Notes: generated by a model not told the origin, from the sequence alone. Positions 17,434 through 27,781 are shown, counted from the stretch's first letter. The stretch: DNA of 64,000 nt from Coleofasciculus sp. FACHB-1120 (GCF_014698845.1 NZ_JACJTV010000005.1:186001-250000); one strand, 5' to 3'. Numbers and translations: made by a program.

Positions 17434-18180
17434 ATGTCTTCAGCAACGTTCTATTCTAATTACGATCCTTTCGCTCAGATATATAACGAAAGTTGGGGGC
17501 CGGATCACATTAAAACGGCACTGCCATACTTAGAACATTTGCTGCTACCACATCTCCCGGAAGAAGGGCATATCCTCGACCTTTGTTGTGGAACCGGGCA
17601 GTTGGCACAATACCTACGAAAAAAAGGCTATCAAGTAACTGGAGTTGATAGCTCTGAGGCAATGTTAACTTATGCTCGCCAGCAGGCATCGGATAGCAAA
17701 TTTATTCTGAGCGATGTACGCTTTTTAAAATTACCATCAACCTTTCATGCGGTTGTTTCCACAAGTTATGGACTTAATCATGTCCTCGACATTGATGAAC
17801 TAATTAGCGTTTTTAAAAACGTATATGCGGCGTTGCTGGAAAACGGCTTATTTGTGTTCGACTTGAGCTTGCAACAACGGTATCAGTCAAGTTGGAACGG
17901 TTCAATGCTGGGCGATGTTAAAGATGATTATGCCTGGGCGATGGTACGCAATTATGACGCAGAAGAACAAGTAGGTCAAATCAACATGACTATCTTTTCC
18001 AAAGCGGAAATAAACTGGCAACGTTTAGATACGACTTGGTTGGTGAAAGGGTATTCTATTGCAGAAGTTCAGTCGGCTCTAAATGATGCAGGCTTTGAGA
18101 AAGTAAGTGTTTACAATACAGAATCTGAATTGGCACCCCCCGATGAGGCTGGCATAGTCTACTTTGTGTGTCGGAAATAA
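17434..18180 (+). CDS. class I SAM-dependent methyltransferase
   Basis: A 248-residue methyltransferase with the glycine-rich SAM motif I, ILDLCCGTGQLAQYL (about 46-60), followed by the acidic residue in VTGVDSS. It lies 63 bases after the aminotransferase and its stop overlaps the start of the thioesterase gene (TAATG), so it belongs to the NRPS operon. N- or O-methylation of the released peptide is a reasonable guess, but the substrate cannot be read from the sequence. A good ribosome-binding site (AGGAGAG) precedes ATG 17434. Confidence 0.88.
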   Translation: MSSATFYSNYDPFAQIYNESWGPDHIKTALPYLEHLLLPHLPEEGHILDLCCGTGQLAQYLRKKGYQVTGVDSSEAMLTYARQQASDSKFILSDVRFLKLPSTFHAVVSTSYGLNHVLDIDELISVFKNVYAALLENGLFVFDLSLQQRYQSSWNGSMLGDVKDDYAWAMVRNYDAEEQVGQINMTIFSKAEINWQRLDTTWLVKGYSIAEVQSALNDAGFEKVSVYNTESELAPPDEAGIVYFVCRK

Positions 18181-18947
18181 TGATGATAACTGATGATGCC
18201 TGGATAATCTTTCCGAAGTCAAAGACCCAGGCAAGTCTGCGCCTGTTCTGCTTCCCCTATGCGGGTGGTGGGGCGCTAAATTTCCGCACTTGGTCTCAGG
18301 CTCTACCTGTGAGTGTCGAAGTTTGTGCTGTCGAACTCCCCGGACGAGGAAAGCGGATTTGGGAAGCGCCATTTACTCAGGCTTTACCTCTGGTGCAGGC
18401 GATCGCTCGTGCCCTTTTGCCATACTTAGACAAGCCATTTGCTTTCTTCGGTCACAGCATGGGCGCACTCGTCAGCTTCGAGGTGGCTCGTCTACTCCGC
18501 AGAGAGTATGGGATGAGTCCAGTCCATCTGTTTGTATCCGGTCGCAGCGCCCCTCAAATCCCGCCAAAAGAGCTACCTATCCACGCCCTGCCAGAACCCG
18601 CTTTTATCGAGGAATTGCGTCGTCTTAACGGGACTCCCGAAGCAGTGCTAGAGAATACCGAATTGATGGAACTGCTGCTCCCCATCCTTCGGGCAGATTT
18701 TGCTGTTCTCGAAACTTATGTTTATGCTACCGAACCGCCGCTTCAGTGTCCTATCACTGCTTTTGGTGGTTTGCAGGATGTCAAAGTCAGTGTTGAGCGT
18801 CTTGAGGCTTGGCGACAGCAGACAAGCGCTGACTTCTCCCGGCAAATGCTTCCCGGAGACCATTTCTTTGTGCAATCAGCCCAACCCCTGCTGCTTCAAT
18901 TTCTTTCTAGAGAACTGGAATCAATCAGCAGAGCGGTGGGAAAGTAG
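18180..18947 (+). CDS. type II thioesterase (editing hydrolase of the NRPS)
   Basis: An alpha/beta hydrolase of about 255 residues in the GrsT/TE-II family, with LFCFPYAGGG near the N-terminus, ELPGRG, the nucleophile elbow GHSMGAL, and the late His in PGDHFF. Such enzymes remove stalled or misprimed acyl groups from carrier domains. I place the start at ATG 18180, which overlaps the methyltransferase stop as TAATG; an in-frame GTG exists at 18168. It is the last gene of the apparent NRPS operon, which has no chain-releasing thioesterase domain of its own because release is reductive. The 212 bases after it show no clear gene. Confidence 0.9.
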   Translation: MMITDDAWIIFPKSKTQASLRLFCFPYAGGGALNFRTWSQALPVSVEVCAVELPGRGKRIWEAPFTQALPLVQAIARALLPYLDKPFAFFGHSMGALVSFEVARLLRREYGMSPVHLFVSGRSAPQIPPKELPIHALPEPAFIEELRRLNGTPEAVLENTELMELLLPILRADFAVLETYVYATEPPLQCPITAFGGLQDVKVSVERLEAWRQQTSADFSRQMLPGDHFFVQSAQPLLLQFLSRELESISRAVGK

Positions 18948-19159
18948 GGTTAACGCCTGCTTTCCCACTGCAGTTTGCGGTCTATCGTCCAACCTTTGCA
19001 GCGCTCCGCCTCAAATGATAGAAACGGCGAAAACGTCTTAATTACACTATCCCTCCGACGCATGACTTCAGGGAAGTGCATAAAAAATTGACAGCCAACC
19101 TATCAATCAAGTGAAAGCGTTTTCACCCAAAACGCCTAACCCAAATTGAGGAACATCCC

Positions 19160-20446
19160 ATGAAAGTTACGCGCCCTACAAAAGATGCCAAGAATTTTCC
19201 TTTTAACGGCAAGCGTTTATCCTTGTCTCTAGTCGTTCTCGTCGGGAGCTTGGCAAATTTTTATGCTCCTATCAGCCGGATGGCTGTAGCTCAGAAGCCA
19301 ATCGGAACTGGAGCTAGCCGAGTCGTCAGTGCTGATGAAGCCCGATACATCGAGTTGAGCCAGCAAGCAGAGGAAAAAGACCATCAAGAAGCTAGTCGTT
19401 TGCAGCCAACCAGAGCTGGCGTGTCAGGGCAAACTCAACAACCATCCGGTCGCATCGTCTCTAACGCCAAAGCTTTTGACCCCGCAAAGATGGAAAGCTA
19501 CTTGAAACAAGAACTCACCAAAAAAGGAGCCGTTGGTTTTTCTTACGCCATTGTGCAGTCGGGACAGCTAGTAAAATCAGGCGCTCAAGGCTGGGCACGG
19601 GCACCTTGGGAAGGGAAGCCCTTAAACCCAGATCCAAATGCTCAAAAGCAGCCAAGCGTAGGGCTAACTGCCACAAAAAGAATGACTGTTGCGAGTATTT
19701 CCAAGCCGATTACAGCCGTAGCGGTGATGAAATTAGTTGAACAGAAGAAGCTCTCGCTGGATGACAAATTTTATCCGCTGATCAAGAATAAATTTCCTGT
19801 CGCTGGCAAAGGTGTTGAGAATGTTACCATTCGGCAGCTTTTGACTCATACCAGTGGTTTGAAAGCCGGGGTCGGTTGCGGCAACTTGCCTGGTTTGTTA
19901 TCACAGGGAACATCGGGAAACCCTTATGACTACGAAAACTCTAATTTCTGTCTGTTGCGAGAAGTCATTGAGAAGGTTTCCGGTCAGAATTATGTGAGTT
20001 ATGTTCAGACTGAAATCCTGAGCAAGATGACAATTGCGAATATGTCTTGCCAGCCGGATGTCAATAACCCCACTCTTTACTACAACACCAGCAAAACGCC
20101 AGGGAAGTTATGGGGAGACTATAGCGACTCTTGTAGCGCCTTTGGCTGGTATGCATCCGCCACAGACCTGGCAAAGTTTCTTGCTTACATCCGTTACCAC
20201 AAAGTCCTTTCAAAACCGACCACCGAACAAATGTTGAGCGAGGGATTAGGTTGGAAAAAAACAAGCGGGACGCGAGGCACATACTACCAGCATGGCGGCG
20301 ATTGGATCGCCTCTGAGAAGAAAGGATTTACGGGTGTAATCATGCATTTTCCAGACGGTATCGATGCTGTAGTCTTGGTGAATACACGAGGCGATTTCAA
20401 CAAGACAACCGTAATGAAGAATGCCTATGAGGCGGCATTCAAGTAA
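19160..20446 (+). CDS. exported beta-lactamase-fold serine hydrolase (class C/PBP-like)
   Basis: A 428-residue protein with a basic N-terminus and a hydrophobic segment (about 18-35) followed by Ala-rich residues, so probably exported. The penicillin-binding/class C beta-lactamase motifs are all present: SISK (about 177, nucleophile Ser and general base Lys), YEN (about 258) and HGGDW (about 377). Members include D-aminopeptidases, esterases and true beta-lactamases, and the sequence does not say which. Residues 50-110 form a Gln/Ser-rich, low-complexity linker. It sits between the NRPS operon and a convergent acylase gene. A role in maturing the peptide is possible, but a general cell-wall role is equally possible. 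Confidence 0.85.
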   Translation: MKVTRPTKDAKNFPFNGKRLSLSLVVLVGSLANFYAPISRMAVAQKPIGTGASRVVSADEARYIELSQQAEEKDHQEASRLQPTRAGVSGQTQQPSGRIVSNAKAFDPAKMESYLKQELTKKGAVGFSYAIVQSGQLVKSGAQGWARAPWEGKPLNPDPNAQKQPSVGLTATKRMTVASISKPITAVAVMKLVEQKKLSLDDKFYPLIKNKFPVAGKGVENVTIRQLLTHTSGLKAGVGCGNLPGLLSQGTSGNPYDYENSNFCLLREVIEKVSGQNYVSYVQTEILSKMTIANMSCQPDVNNPTLYYNTSKTPGKLWGDYSDSCSAFGWYASATDLAKFLAYIRYHKVLSKPTTEQMLSEGLGWKKTSGTRGTYYQHGGDWIASEKKGFTGVIMHFPDGIDAVVLVNTRGDFNKTTVMKNAYEAAFK

Positions 20447-20517
20447 CAAAACGATTTGCTTTGAATGAAGAGCGATCGCTTCTAGCTTCTATTAAGTACA
20501 AAGCAAGTAATAAAGCC

Positions 20518-20555
20518 AACTGGTGTCATTGAGTCCGACTTCAATGACACCAGTT
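20518..20555. terminator. hairpin between convergent genes, probable bidirectional terminator
   Basis: A perfect 15-base inverted repeat, AACTGGTGTCATTGA (20518-20532) and TCAATGACACCAGTT (20541-20555), with an 8-base loop. It lies between the ends of two convergent genes. There is no strong T-run beyond the short T/A ends, so efficiency is uncertain. Confidence 0.65.
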
Positions 20556-20562
20556 ATCTGCC

Positions 20563-22659
20563 TCAGAATACCTTGCGCTCATCCAAATGAGCAACGATAT
20601 CCTGACGCGATCGCCATACCGGACGCAACTGATTGCGGGCGGATAGCGATAACTGATCGCTAATATGGGGCGATCGCGGTTGAGTTGCATTCCCGTAGCC
20701 GATCAGTGCCATCGCCTTGACTGGGTTAGAAAACTCGACCGCAGCGATGTAAGAATCGCCCCCGACCGCTTGGAAGCGACCATCTTTCGTCGGGGCAAAA
20801 TCGAGAACGCGGAAGATGCCAAGGTCTCCAGAACCGCCATTGGCAGGCAGATCCACACCCTCAGAGCGCAGTCGGAAAACATCCCCCCAGGGGACATCTA
20901 GGGCTTTATAAGCCTCTTCCACCTTGGCGGCTGCGGTAGAAAGCACCTTCACTGCACTCTGAGGATCTGCTAAGCCGTTGGGTGTGGTGCGCGGGGAATT
21001 CTCGTTCCAGGGGGTACTAAATGCATTATCGAATTCCATCTCTTCCGCCCAGAGGTAAAAGAGTACCGCACCCCGGCTATCTGCATCGGCATTCCGATCC
21101 CAAGATTGCAGGACATCAGCGGCTCGACGTGCTAATTTATCTCCATACTGCCGTGCGGCGGGAATTAGGTCATCCAGGAAACGATCTGCCACTTCCATGC
21201 GTGTCGAGTGCTTGTACTGAATCATTTCCTCGAAAGAAATCTTTTTATCCTCATCCAGCATTCTCGCGGAGCGTTGCGCTCGAAAGTGCATGAACTGCGG
21301 AGCCATGTAGGGCGGGAAGTCGGCTGGATTTAACGCCACTGGGAAAGTCGTTGTCCACGGTGGATCGTTGGCATTTTGTAGCCAGCCGCCGGGGGGGTCT
21401 AGGACGCGGGGCAGATCGCGGTAGGGATGAGTTTTCGTCCACAAGGTTGTCGAGGTGTCGCCAGGAACGATATCTTCCCAGTAGTCAAAGTCTCCAGATG
21501 GGCGAATTGGCACCTGACCGTTAAAGAGGTGCATAATGTGCCCGTCGCGGTCTGCATACATCACGGTGAACATCGGAATCTGCAACCGCTTTAGGGCAGC
21601 CTCAAACTCAGGCAATTTGGTGGCACGCGCCATCGCGTACCATTGCTCTAACGCTCCGGGTTGCTCAAGCCCCACAACCCGCAATGCCACGGCTTTTCCC
21701 TCCTTGCCTGCGACAACAGAACCGTGAAGAGAACGTTGCACCACAAGTGATTCTGAGCGCAGTGTGCCATCATCCTGCTTCACCTTCAAGATTTTCTTTT
21801 CTGTCTCAAAGGCTTGAACTTTACCGTCGAAGCGATAGCCGCCGTCTTTTAGTTCCAGTTCGTAAGCGTCCCACCCGTCATGGGTGTTTACCGTGTGAGT
21901 CCAGCCGAGATTATTGTTGAATGCGATCGCGAGTACGGGAAGTCCAACGAGTGTCGCCCCATAAGCATCAATTCCTGGTGCGGTAATCTGAGCTTCGTAC
22001 CAAACAAATAAATCTGACCAAGGCAGGTGCGGGTTTGCCAGTAGCATCGCGTTCCCGCTTGCAGAATGCTTAGGCGCGATCGCCCATCCATTAGAACCCA
22101 TTGATTTGTTATCGGCAAGGCCTTGAACAATCTGTGGATTTACAATAAATGTAAAATTCATTACCCGCTGTTCGTGAGCCAGAATATCCACTGGCTGGAC
22201 TGGTAGCACTGCCTTCACTTCATCATCAATCAGGTCGGGATGTTCCTTAGCATAGGCATTGATTCCAGCGGCAAAGGCATCTAGATAACTGCGGAAAGTG
22301 GGATTCTGCGCTTTATACCACTCGCTGGCACGTTCGGGAATTCCCATCGTTTGTACCCATCGATCGGAGTCTAGGTACTCTTCTCCCCAGTATTGGGCAC
22401 TTTGTCCCCGTGCCTGACCGTAGAGGCGCAACAGCAGGTTGCCATGACTTTGCATCTGCGCCCAACCAAAGGCGCGAAATGCACTTCCTGCATCCTTGCC
22501 GTAAATATGCGGGATGCCGTAGGTGTCCCAGAGGATTTCAGTCGAGGAAGCCGGTAAGCTTAGACTTTGGCTGCCCAAAAATAAAGTAAAGATGAAACCT
22601 AATATTAACGGTAAAATTCGGGAAAATTTTCTTTTCAAATATCCGATTTGATGGCGCAT
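20563..22659 (-). CDS. penicillin-acylase-family Ntn amidohydrolase (PvdQ/quinoprotein-acylase-like)
   Basis: A protein of about 698 residues. The N-terminus has basic residues and a hydrophobic segment (LPLILGFIFTLFLG), a signal peptide for periplasmic export. The family's self-cleavage site is visible as MG/SNGW (new N-terminal Ser about residue 187), followed by LLANPHLPW and a VGLPVLAIAFNNNLGWTHT region. Enzymes of this fold hydrolyse amides of fatty acids or penicillins; PvdQ removes the acyl chain from pyoverdine precursors. Its place between a beta-hydroxyaspartate NRPS operon and a siderophore importer suggests deacylation of the siderophore or its precursor, which is inference. I prefer ATG 22659 over the upstream TTG 22692 because the signal peptide begins there. 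Confidence 0.88.
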   Translation of the reverse strand: MRHQIGYLKRKFSRILPLILGFIFTLFLGSQSLSLPASSTEILWDTYGIPHIYGKDAGSAFRAFGWAQMQSHGNLLLRLYGQARGQSAQYWGEEYLDSDRWVQTMGIPERASEWYKAQNPTFRSYLDAFAAGINAYAKEHPDLIDDEVKAVLPVQPVDILAHEQRVMNFTFIVNPQIVQGLADNKSMGSNGWAIAPKHSASGNAMLLANPHLPWSDLFVWYEAQITAPGIDAYGATLVGLPVLAIAFNNNLGWTHTVNTHDGWDAYELELKDGGYRFDGKVQAFETEKKILKVKQDDGTLRSESLVVQRSLHGSVVAGKEGKAVALRVVGLEQPGALEQWYAMARATKLPEFEAALKRLQIPMFTVMYADRDGHIMHLFNGQVPIRPSGDFDYWEDIVPGDTSTTLWTKTHPYRDLPRVLDPPGGWLQNANDPPWTTTFPVALNPADFPPYMAPQFMHFRAQRSARMLDEDKKISFEEMIQYKHSTRMEVADRFLDDLIPAARQYGDKLARRAADVLQSWDRNADADSRGAVLFYLWAEEMEFDNAFSTPWNENSPRTTPNGLADPQSAVKVLSTAAAKVEEAYKALDVPWGDVFRLRSEGVDLPANGGSGDLGIFRVLDFAPTKDGRFQAVGGDSYIAAVEFSNPVKAMALIGYGNATQPRSPHISDQLSLSARNQLRPVWRSRQDIVAHLDERKVF

Positions 22660-22756
22660 GCTACCCTTTTTAAACTGATGAATGAAAGGCAAAGAATCTC
22701 TAATAAAAACCTGCTGCTATTAGATGTCTGAAAAGCCATAATCGAGACGCTTAAAT

Positions 22757-22842
22757 GGTAGAGATCCCCCTAAATCCCCCTTTTCAAGGGGGACTTTGAC
22801 TTAATTCGCCCCCCTTTTCAAGGGGGGTTGGGGGGATCAAAA
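22757..22842. repeat. intergenic C-run/G-run palindromic repeats
   Basis: Two units, GATCCCCCTAAATCCCCC..AAGGGGGACTT and CCCCCCTTTTCAAGGGGGG with a GGTTGGGGGGATC tail, form strong hairpins. They are the dispersed repeat class also found in frame inside the NRPS genes. The rest of the 22660-23028 gap has a decayed relative at 22880-22915 and no gene that I can see. Confidence 0.8.
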
Positions 22843-23028
22843 CGGGACTTGCCAGTTTAAGAAGACTTGTGTGTACACGGTAGGCTTTTTAAAGAGGGCT
22901 GGGGGGAGCGAAGCAACTTTTGACACTTCTCTAGACATCCTCTAAGAATTAAACATTACATTTTTTGCGAATTGATAATAGACTTCTTGCCTCAATCAAG
23001 ATGTGAATAATTGGGATTCGCCAAAGTT

Positions 23029-23871
23029 TCAAGGAGAAATGCGATCGCCCTTCAAGGCAGCTTCTTGACCGATCTTCAGTTTCCGCCCCAGCGGAATACA
23101 CATCGGTGTCCCGGCTACGGGATCTTCCACAATGCGACAACCCAGCCCAAATACTTCGCGCACCATTTCTTCTGTCATCACTTGCATCGGGGTTCCGTGG
23201 GCATAAACGCAACCTTCTTTCACCGCTACTAGGTAATCTGCATAGCGACAAGCCTGGTTCAAATCGTGCAACACCATTACCAGTGTTCGTCCTTGCGTTT
23301 GATTTAACTCCAAAAGCAAATCCAACACCTCGATTTGGTGCGCCAAGTCTAAGAAAGTGGTGGGTTCATCTAAGAGTAAAATCTCTGTATCCTGAGCTAG
23401 CGCCATTGCAATCCAAGCGCGTTGTCGCTGTCCGCCCGAAAGAGTATCGAGCGATCGCTCTGCCAATTCGGTCATCCCAGTCGTCGCCAGCGCTAACGCG
23501 ACCAACCGCTCATCTTCTTTTGACCACTGTTGCAACCAGTTCTGATAAGGATAACGCCCCAGCGCCACTAAATCTCGCACGGTTAACCCTTCGGGTGCCA
23601 CTGGCCCTTGGGGAAGAATCCCCAATTGCTTGGCGACCTCTTTTGTGGATAACTTGAACAAATCAGCCGCATCCAGATAAACCGTCCCGTTCCGGGGTTT
23701 GAGCAATCTTGCCAAACCCCGCAGCAACGTAGACTTACCGCAACCGTTGGCACCCACTAAAGCGGTTATTTTCCCTTCGGGAATCGCCAAATCAAGGTTT
23801 TTGATAATTGGCACACCTTCATAAGCCAAGGTGAGCTTGCGGGTGGAGAGTCGGTTCATCTTTGGGTTCAT
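23029..23871 (-). CDS. ABC transporter ATP-binding protein, FecE/FepC type
   Basis: A 280-residue ATPase with Walker [10 protein letters not shown] (about 37-45), signature LSGGQRQR, Walker B ILLLDEPT and the switch His in [14 protein letters not shown]. The sequence is typical of ferric-siderophore/haem importers. Its ATG overlaps the stop of the upstream permease gene (ATGA), so the three transporter genes form one operon reading leftwards. Substrate import of the siderophore made by the adjacent NRPS is the likely job. No periplasmic binding protein or TonB-dependent receptor gene is in the window, so those must be elsewhere. Confidence 0.93.
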   Translation of the reverse strand: MNPKMNRLSTRKLTLAYEGVPIIKNLDLAIPEGKITALVGANGCGKSTLLRGLARLLKPRNGTVYLDAADLFKLSTKEVAKQLGILPQGPVAPEGLTVRDLVALGRYPYQNWLQQWSKEDERLVALALATTGMTELAERSLDTLSGGQRQRAWIAMALAQDTEILLLDEPTTFLDLAHQIEVLDLLLELNQTQGRTLVMVLHDLNQACRYADYLVAVKEGCVYAHGTPMQVMTEEMVREVFGLGCRIVEDPVAGTPMCIPLGRKLKIGQEAALKGDRISP

Positions 23872-24914
23872 CGTTTGCGGTTTTGCACCAACAGATAGAT
23901 AAAGTAAGGAGCGCCAATCACGGCTGTAATTACACCACAGGGAAGTTCAGTCGGAGCAAATAGCGATCGCCCTAGCAAATCAGCAACCACCACAATCATT
24001 GCCCCAATCGTTGCCGAGACAGGAATTAACCCCTCATGAGTTGAACCCACCAATTGACGGGCGATGTGCGGTGCCATTAACCCAACAAAGCTAATCGTAC
24101 CAGCGGTAGCAACCGCCGCCCCCGTCAACGCAGTAGCGATCGCAAGTAACCAGCCGCGTTCCCATTCCAGCGAACTACCCAGCCCTTTGGCAACATCATC
24201 TCCCAAATTTAAAGCATTCAGCTGTCGCGCTTTCCCCAAAGCCAATGGCACCAACACCGCGAACCAGGGCGCAACCGACCATACCTCCTCCCAACTGCGA
24301 CCGTAGACACTCCCCGCCAACCACACCAACGCCTGACTCACACTATTAATCTCACCGAATGTCACCATCAAGCTAGTCAAAGCGCCGATGACTGCGGCAA
24401 TCCCGACACCAATCAAAATCAGGCGAACCGGAGAACTCCCCTTATCCCATGCCAAAAAGTAAATCAGGAAAGCGACCGCCAATGCTCCCCCAAAGGCAGA
24501 CACCGGCAAGATTGCAATCGGGACGTTGGGAAACAAAACAATCAGACTAACTGCTGCCAGACTTGCACCCGCGTTAATCCCGATGATGCCTGGGTCAGCT
24601 AGGGGATTGCGGGTAATGCCTTGCAAGATCGTACCGGAAACCGCCAATGCCACTCCCACAAGAGCCGCGACTAAGGTTCTCGGCAGTCGCAGGGTATTGA
24701 TAATGAAGGGATAGTCAGGGTTTCCGGTTTCCAGTCCGAGTAAGGTTTTGATGACGGAGATGATGGGAATTGGATATTCCCCATACGAAACACTGACAAC
24801 CATCGCCGTCAGGGTAACGAACAGCAGGATACTTAGAATCGTTGGGATACGACGATCGATCCGGAAGGAGACCGGAAGCGCCCTAGAACGAACGACCAAC
24901 CAGCTTTTGTTCAT
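23868..24914 (-). CDS. FecCD-family siderophore ABC permease (second subunit)
   Basis: A 348-residue polytopic inner-membrane protein with the FecCD landmarks [33 protein letters not shown] and the C-terminal [20 protein letters not shown]. About ten hydrophobic segments are visible. It pairs with the permease encoded immediately upstream (4-base overlap) to form the transmembrane channel of a ferric-siderophore importer driven by the FecE-type ATPase. Confidence 0.93.
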   Translation of the reverse strand: MNKSWLVVRSRALPVSFRIDRRIPTILSILLFVTLTAMVVSVSYGEYPIPIISVIKTLLGLETGNPDYPFIINTLRLPRTLVAALVGVALAVSGTILQGITRNPLADPGIIGINAGASLAAVSLIVLFPNVPIAILPVSAFGGALAVAFLIYFLAWDKGSSPVRLILIGVGIAAVIGALTSLMVTFGEINSVSQALVWLAGSVYGRSWEEVWSVAPWFAVLVPLALGKARQLNALNLGDDVAKGLGSSLEWERGWLLAIATALTGAAVATAGTISFVGLMAPHIARQLVGSTHEGLIPVSATIGAMIVVVADLLGRSLFAPTELPCGVITAVIGAPYFIYLLVQNRKR

Positions 24915-25963
24915 TTTTTCACCTTGAAGCGGGCAAGATAAACGAACAAGGGCGCACCAACTAAAGCAGTCATGACTCCGACTGGGAGTTCTTGCGGCTT
25001 AATCAGCAATCTGGCACCGATATCTGCGGTTAACAGTAAGATGGCTCCAAAAACCGCAGAATAGGGCATAATCCAGCGGTAATCAACGCCAACCAGCAAG
25101 CGGACAACGTGGGGGATGACTAAACCGATAAATCCAATCGGGCCAGCGGCAGCAACGGCACTGCCTGCCAGTAAGATGACACTGAAAGCAGCGGCAACTT
25201 TTACCCATGCGGTTCGTTGACCTAAGCCTTTAGCGACATCTTCACCGAGATTCAAGGTAGTGATTTGTTTACCTAAAGCGAAGGCTAATATCAGTCCGAG
25301 GGTAATATAGGGCAGCACTTGCCAGACAATCGTGAAGTCACGACCCGCAATCGATCCAGCCATCCAAAAACGGATTTCATCAAGGGTGCGTTGGCTGAAA
25401 ATCAGGATGCCGGTTGTCACTGAAGACAGGAAGGTACTAATCGCTGCACCGGCGATGGTGAGGTTGAGTGGGGTGAGTCCACCGCGACCCAAGGAACCGA
25501 GGAAATAGACAGCGATCGCAGCGGCACCGGCACCCAGAAAGGCATACCAAGCATAAAAACTTGGATCGGTTGTTCCGAAAGCAAATACGGCGATGACCAC
25601 CGCCATTGCGGCACCGGCGTTGATTCCCAGGATTCCGGGGTCAGCTAAGGGGTTGCGGGTGATGCCTTGCATAATCGCACCCGCGATCGCCATTGCGGCA
25701 CCAACCAGGATGGCGATGAGCGATCGCGGTATCCTGATCGTCCGAATAATCAAGTGATCCGCAGACCCATCAAACGCTGTCAACGCTTCATAAATGGTGC
25801 TTGCAGAAATGTCGGCTGCACCATAGCCAATACTGACTACCAGGCAAATGAGGAGAATCAAGAGGCTCAGAATTAAGCCAACAAGCAGAGAGGGCCGTGG
25901 CTGTATAAATCCTAAGACTTCCCCGATTAACCGATTTTTTACTATTTTCTGGATTGGTGCCAA
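24911..25963 (-). CDS. FecCD-family siderophore ABC permease (first subunit)
   Basis: A 350-residue polytopic membrane protein and the first gene of the importer operon. It has [37 protein letters not shown] and [20 protein letters not shown], the family signatures shared with the following subunit. The two permeases are clearly homologous. As the promoter-proximal gene, any iron control of the operon should act upstream of 25963; no clear Fur box can be asserted there. Confidence 0.93.
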   Translation of the reverse strand: MAPIQKIVKNRLIGEVLGFIQPRPSLLVGLILSLLILLICLVVSIGYGAADISASTIYEALTAFDGSADHLIIRTIRIPRSLIAILVGAAMAIAGAIMQGITRNPLADPGILGINAGAAMAVVIAVFAFGTTDPSFYAWYAFLGAGAAAIAVYFLGSLGRGGLTPLNLTIAGAAISTFLSSVTTGILIFSQRTLDEIRFWMAGSIAGRDFTIVWQVLPYITLGLILAFALGKQITTLNLGEDVAKGLGQRTAWVKVAAAFSVILLAGSAVAAAGPIGFIGLVIPHVVRLLVGVDYRWIMPYSAVFGAILLLTADIGARLLIKPQELPVGVMTALVGAPLFVYLARFKVKK

Positions 25964-26602
25964 ATCTATCGATGCCTTCTGCCTTGTGTTTCTTGCTATT
26001 GCAACCCTAAATATGCTGTCTTAACGTCAAGCGCCTCGGAACGATGGGAAACCGCCGCTTTGGTGCGCTCAACCAGTAAACTAGAAATTACTTTAGACTT
26101 ATTGCGATTATTTATCAATATCTTTGCGAAAATTATCCTTGAATTGCCAGTAATACAAGGATTCTAGATTTCAACAACGGCAAACCCCGCAGTTGCCTGG
26201 TGAGTCGAAGTTGCAGTCTGGCATAACATTGAGACATCACCGAATCGCAAGATCCCACTTGCCTAAAACTGAGGCGAGTTGAGAAAAATAAGATAGCTGA
26301 CCGATGCTGAAGATAACATGCGATCGCTCATCAAAGAGCTAATCAACAACTCCGATGATCGTGTAGTGCGTAGTTAGTGCTACGACATGGAACTCAAAGG
26401 TAGAACCTAAATAAGTCAGAGGGCAATGTCAACATTGTGAATGTTGTTAGATATCGAAGGTTGGAAAATCGCTTTATCGGATTTAGAATTATTGGTTAGA
26501 TATTTTCTGATTTAAGTGTTAGCTTTAAAGTACACAAACGCCCTTAGACCGTAATAAAGCTCAGGTTGCCTGTAAGTTCTTGTCTTAAGCTGCATTTTTA
26601 AT
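25964..26602. other. 639-base intergenic region, divergent promoters
   Basis: I see no gene in this stretch. It must hold the promoter of the leftward importer operon and of the rightward AlbA_2-type gene. The A+T-rich segment ATTGCGATTATTTATCAAT (26101-26119) has some likeness to hexameric Fur-box repeats, but the match is too weak to call. Two HIP1-like sites are present. Confidence 0.4.
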
Positions 26603-27781
26603 ATGTCACTCAGTAATAAATTATTAGAATCTATCGACGAAGCCGACCTTCAGGAGCTATTATTCAACCAGATCGCTGAGGGAAAGGCACTAGAATATAA
26701 GCAAGAATTACCTGGTAATAGTGACCCAGATAAGAAAGAATTCCTCTATGATATTTCATCGTTTGCTAATGCATCCGGGGGTTATTTAATTTACGGGATT
26801 AAAGAAGATGCGGGTATCCCTACAGAGATTTGTGGTTTAGATATCAGCGATGTAGACGCTGTACTCTTGAGACTTGAGAGCAGCATCCAAGACGGCATAG
26901 CACCACGAATACCAGGGTTGAGGGTTAAGGCTATTCGTTTGCATAACACGCGAATAGTTATTGTCTTCAACATACCCAGAAGTTTCTCGCTGCCTCACAT
27001 GGTGAAATTTAAAAATGCATCAAGATTCTATTCCCGTAACTCAGCAGGTAAGTATCAGCTCGATGTAGGGGAATTAAGGACAGCTTTTACTCTATCGCAA
27101 AGCCTTACCGATCGCATCCGACACTTCCGCCAAGAGCGTCTTAGCAATATTGTGGCGCAAGAAACTCCGGTTCTTATGAATGCAGGAGCTAAGTTGGTGC
27201 TGCACATTATCCCCATTGGCGCGTTTGATCCGGCATCCAGCTTTGATGTCGCTTCTCTTTACAATAAATACTCTCAGCTTTTTAAGCCATTAACCAGCGA
27301 TGGTTGGCAGCAGAGGCATAACTTTGATGGACACCTGACGTTTAGCAAGGCTCCCAATGAGAATTTTGCTTATTCTTATCTACAGACTTTTAGAAATGGG
27401 ATTATCGAAGCTGTTGATGCTGTAACAGTTACTGTCTACAACGGCAGAGGCGTTATCTTTAAAGAGTACGAACAAGAGATTCTTCAGGCAATCTACAGGT
27501 TCTTACCCCTTCAGCAAAATCTTGGTGTTGAACCGCCTCTTTTCATCATACTGAGCTTCTTAGGAGTGAAGGATTACATCATGGAGGTTAATCCAGAATT
27601 TGGCCGGTCATCTGGTAGTCCCATTGACCGAGATAACCTTTTGGTTCCGGAAGTTGTAGTTGAAGACTTCAATTTCGCTCCTGCTCAAGTCATGAAACCT
27701 ATCTTTGATGCTGTCTGGAACGCGGCTGGATACACCCGCTCGCTCAACTATGATAATGATGGACAGTGGGTTGGAACGTAA
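26603..27781 (+). CDS. AlbA_2 (Schlafen-like) domain protein
   Basis: A 392-residue protein. The first 150 residues match the AlbA_2/divergent AAA-4 family: EGKALEYKQELP, then DISSFANASGGYLIYGIKE, then an IVFNIPRS strand. This domain often occurs in putative transcription regulators and in defence-related proteins. The remaining 240 residues are predicted as mixed alpha/beta with no motif I recognise. It stands alone, with no close operon partner. The start is ATG 26603. The function is unknown. Confidence 0.75.
   Translation: MSLSNKLLESIDEADLQELLFNQIAEGKALEYKQELPGNSDPDKKEFLYDISSFANASGGYLIYGIKEDAGIPTEICGLDISDVDAVLLRLESSIQDGIAPRIPGLRVKAIRLHNTRIVIVFNIPRSFSLPHMVKFKNASRFYSRNSAGKYQLDVGELRTAFTLSQSLTDRIRHFRQERLSNIVAQETPVLMNAGAKLVLHIIPIGAFDPASSFDVASLYNKYSQLFKPLTSDGWQQRHNFDGHLTFSKAPNENFAYSYLQTFRNGIIEAVDAVTVTVYNGRGVIFKEYEQEILQAIYRFLPLQQNLGVEPPLFIILSFLGVKDYIMEVNPEFGRSSGSPIDRDNLLVPEVVVEDFNFAPAQVMKPIFDAVWNAAGYTRSLNYDNDGQWVGT

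Noticed and set aside
22740-22860. Rho-independent terminator of the acylase operon
   Set aside because: The hairpins lie upstream of the acylase start, not after its stop, and belong to a dispersed repeat class.
25964-26160. Fur box upstream of the siderophore importer
   Set aside because: Only a weak, A+T-rich likeness at 26101-26119. Iron control is likely on biological grounds but not supported by a clear site.
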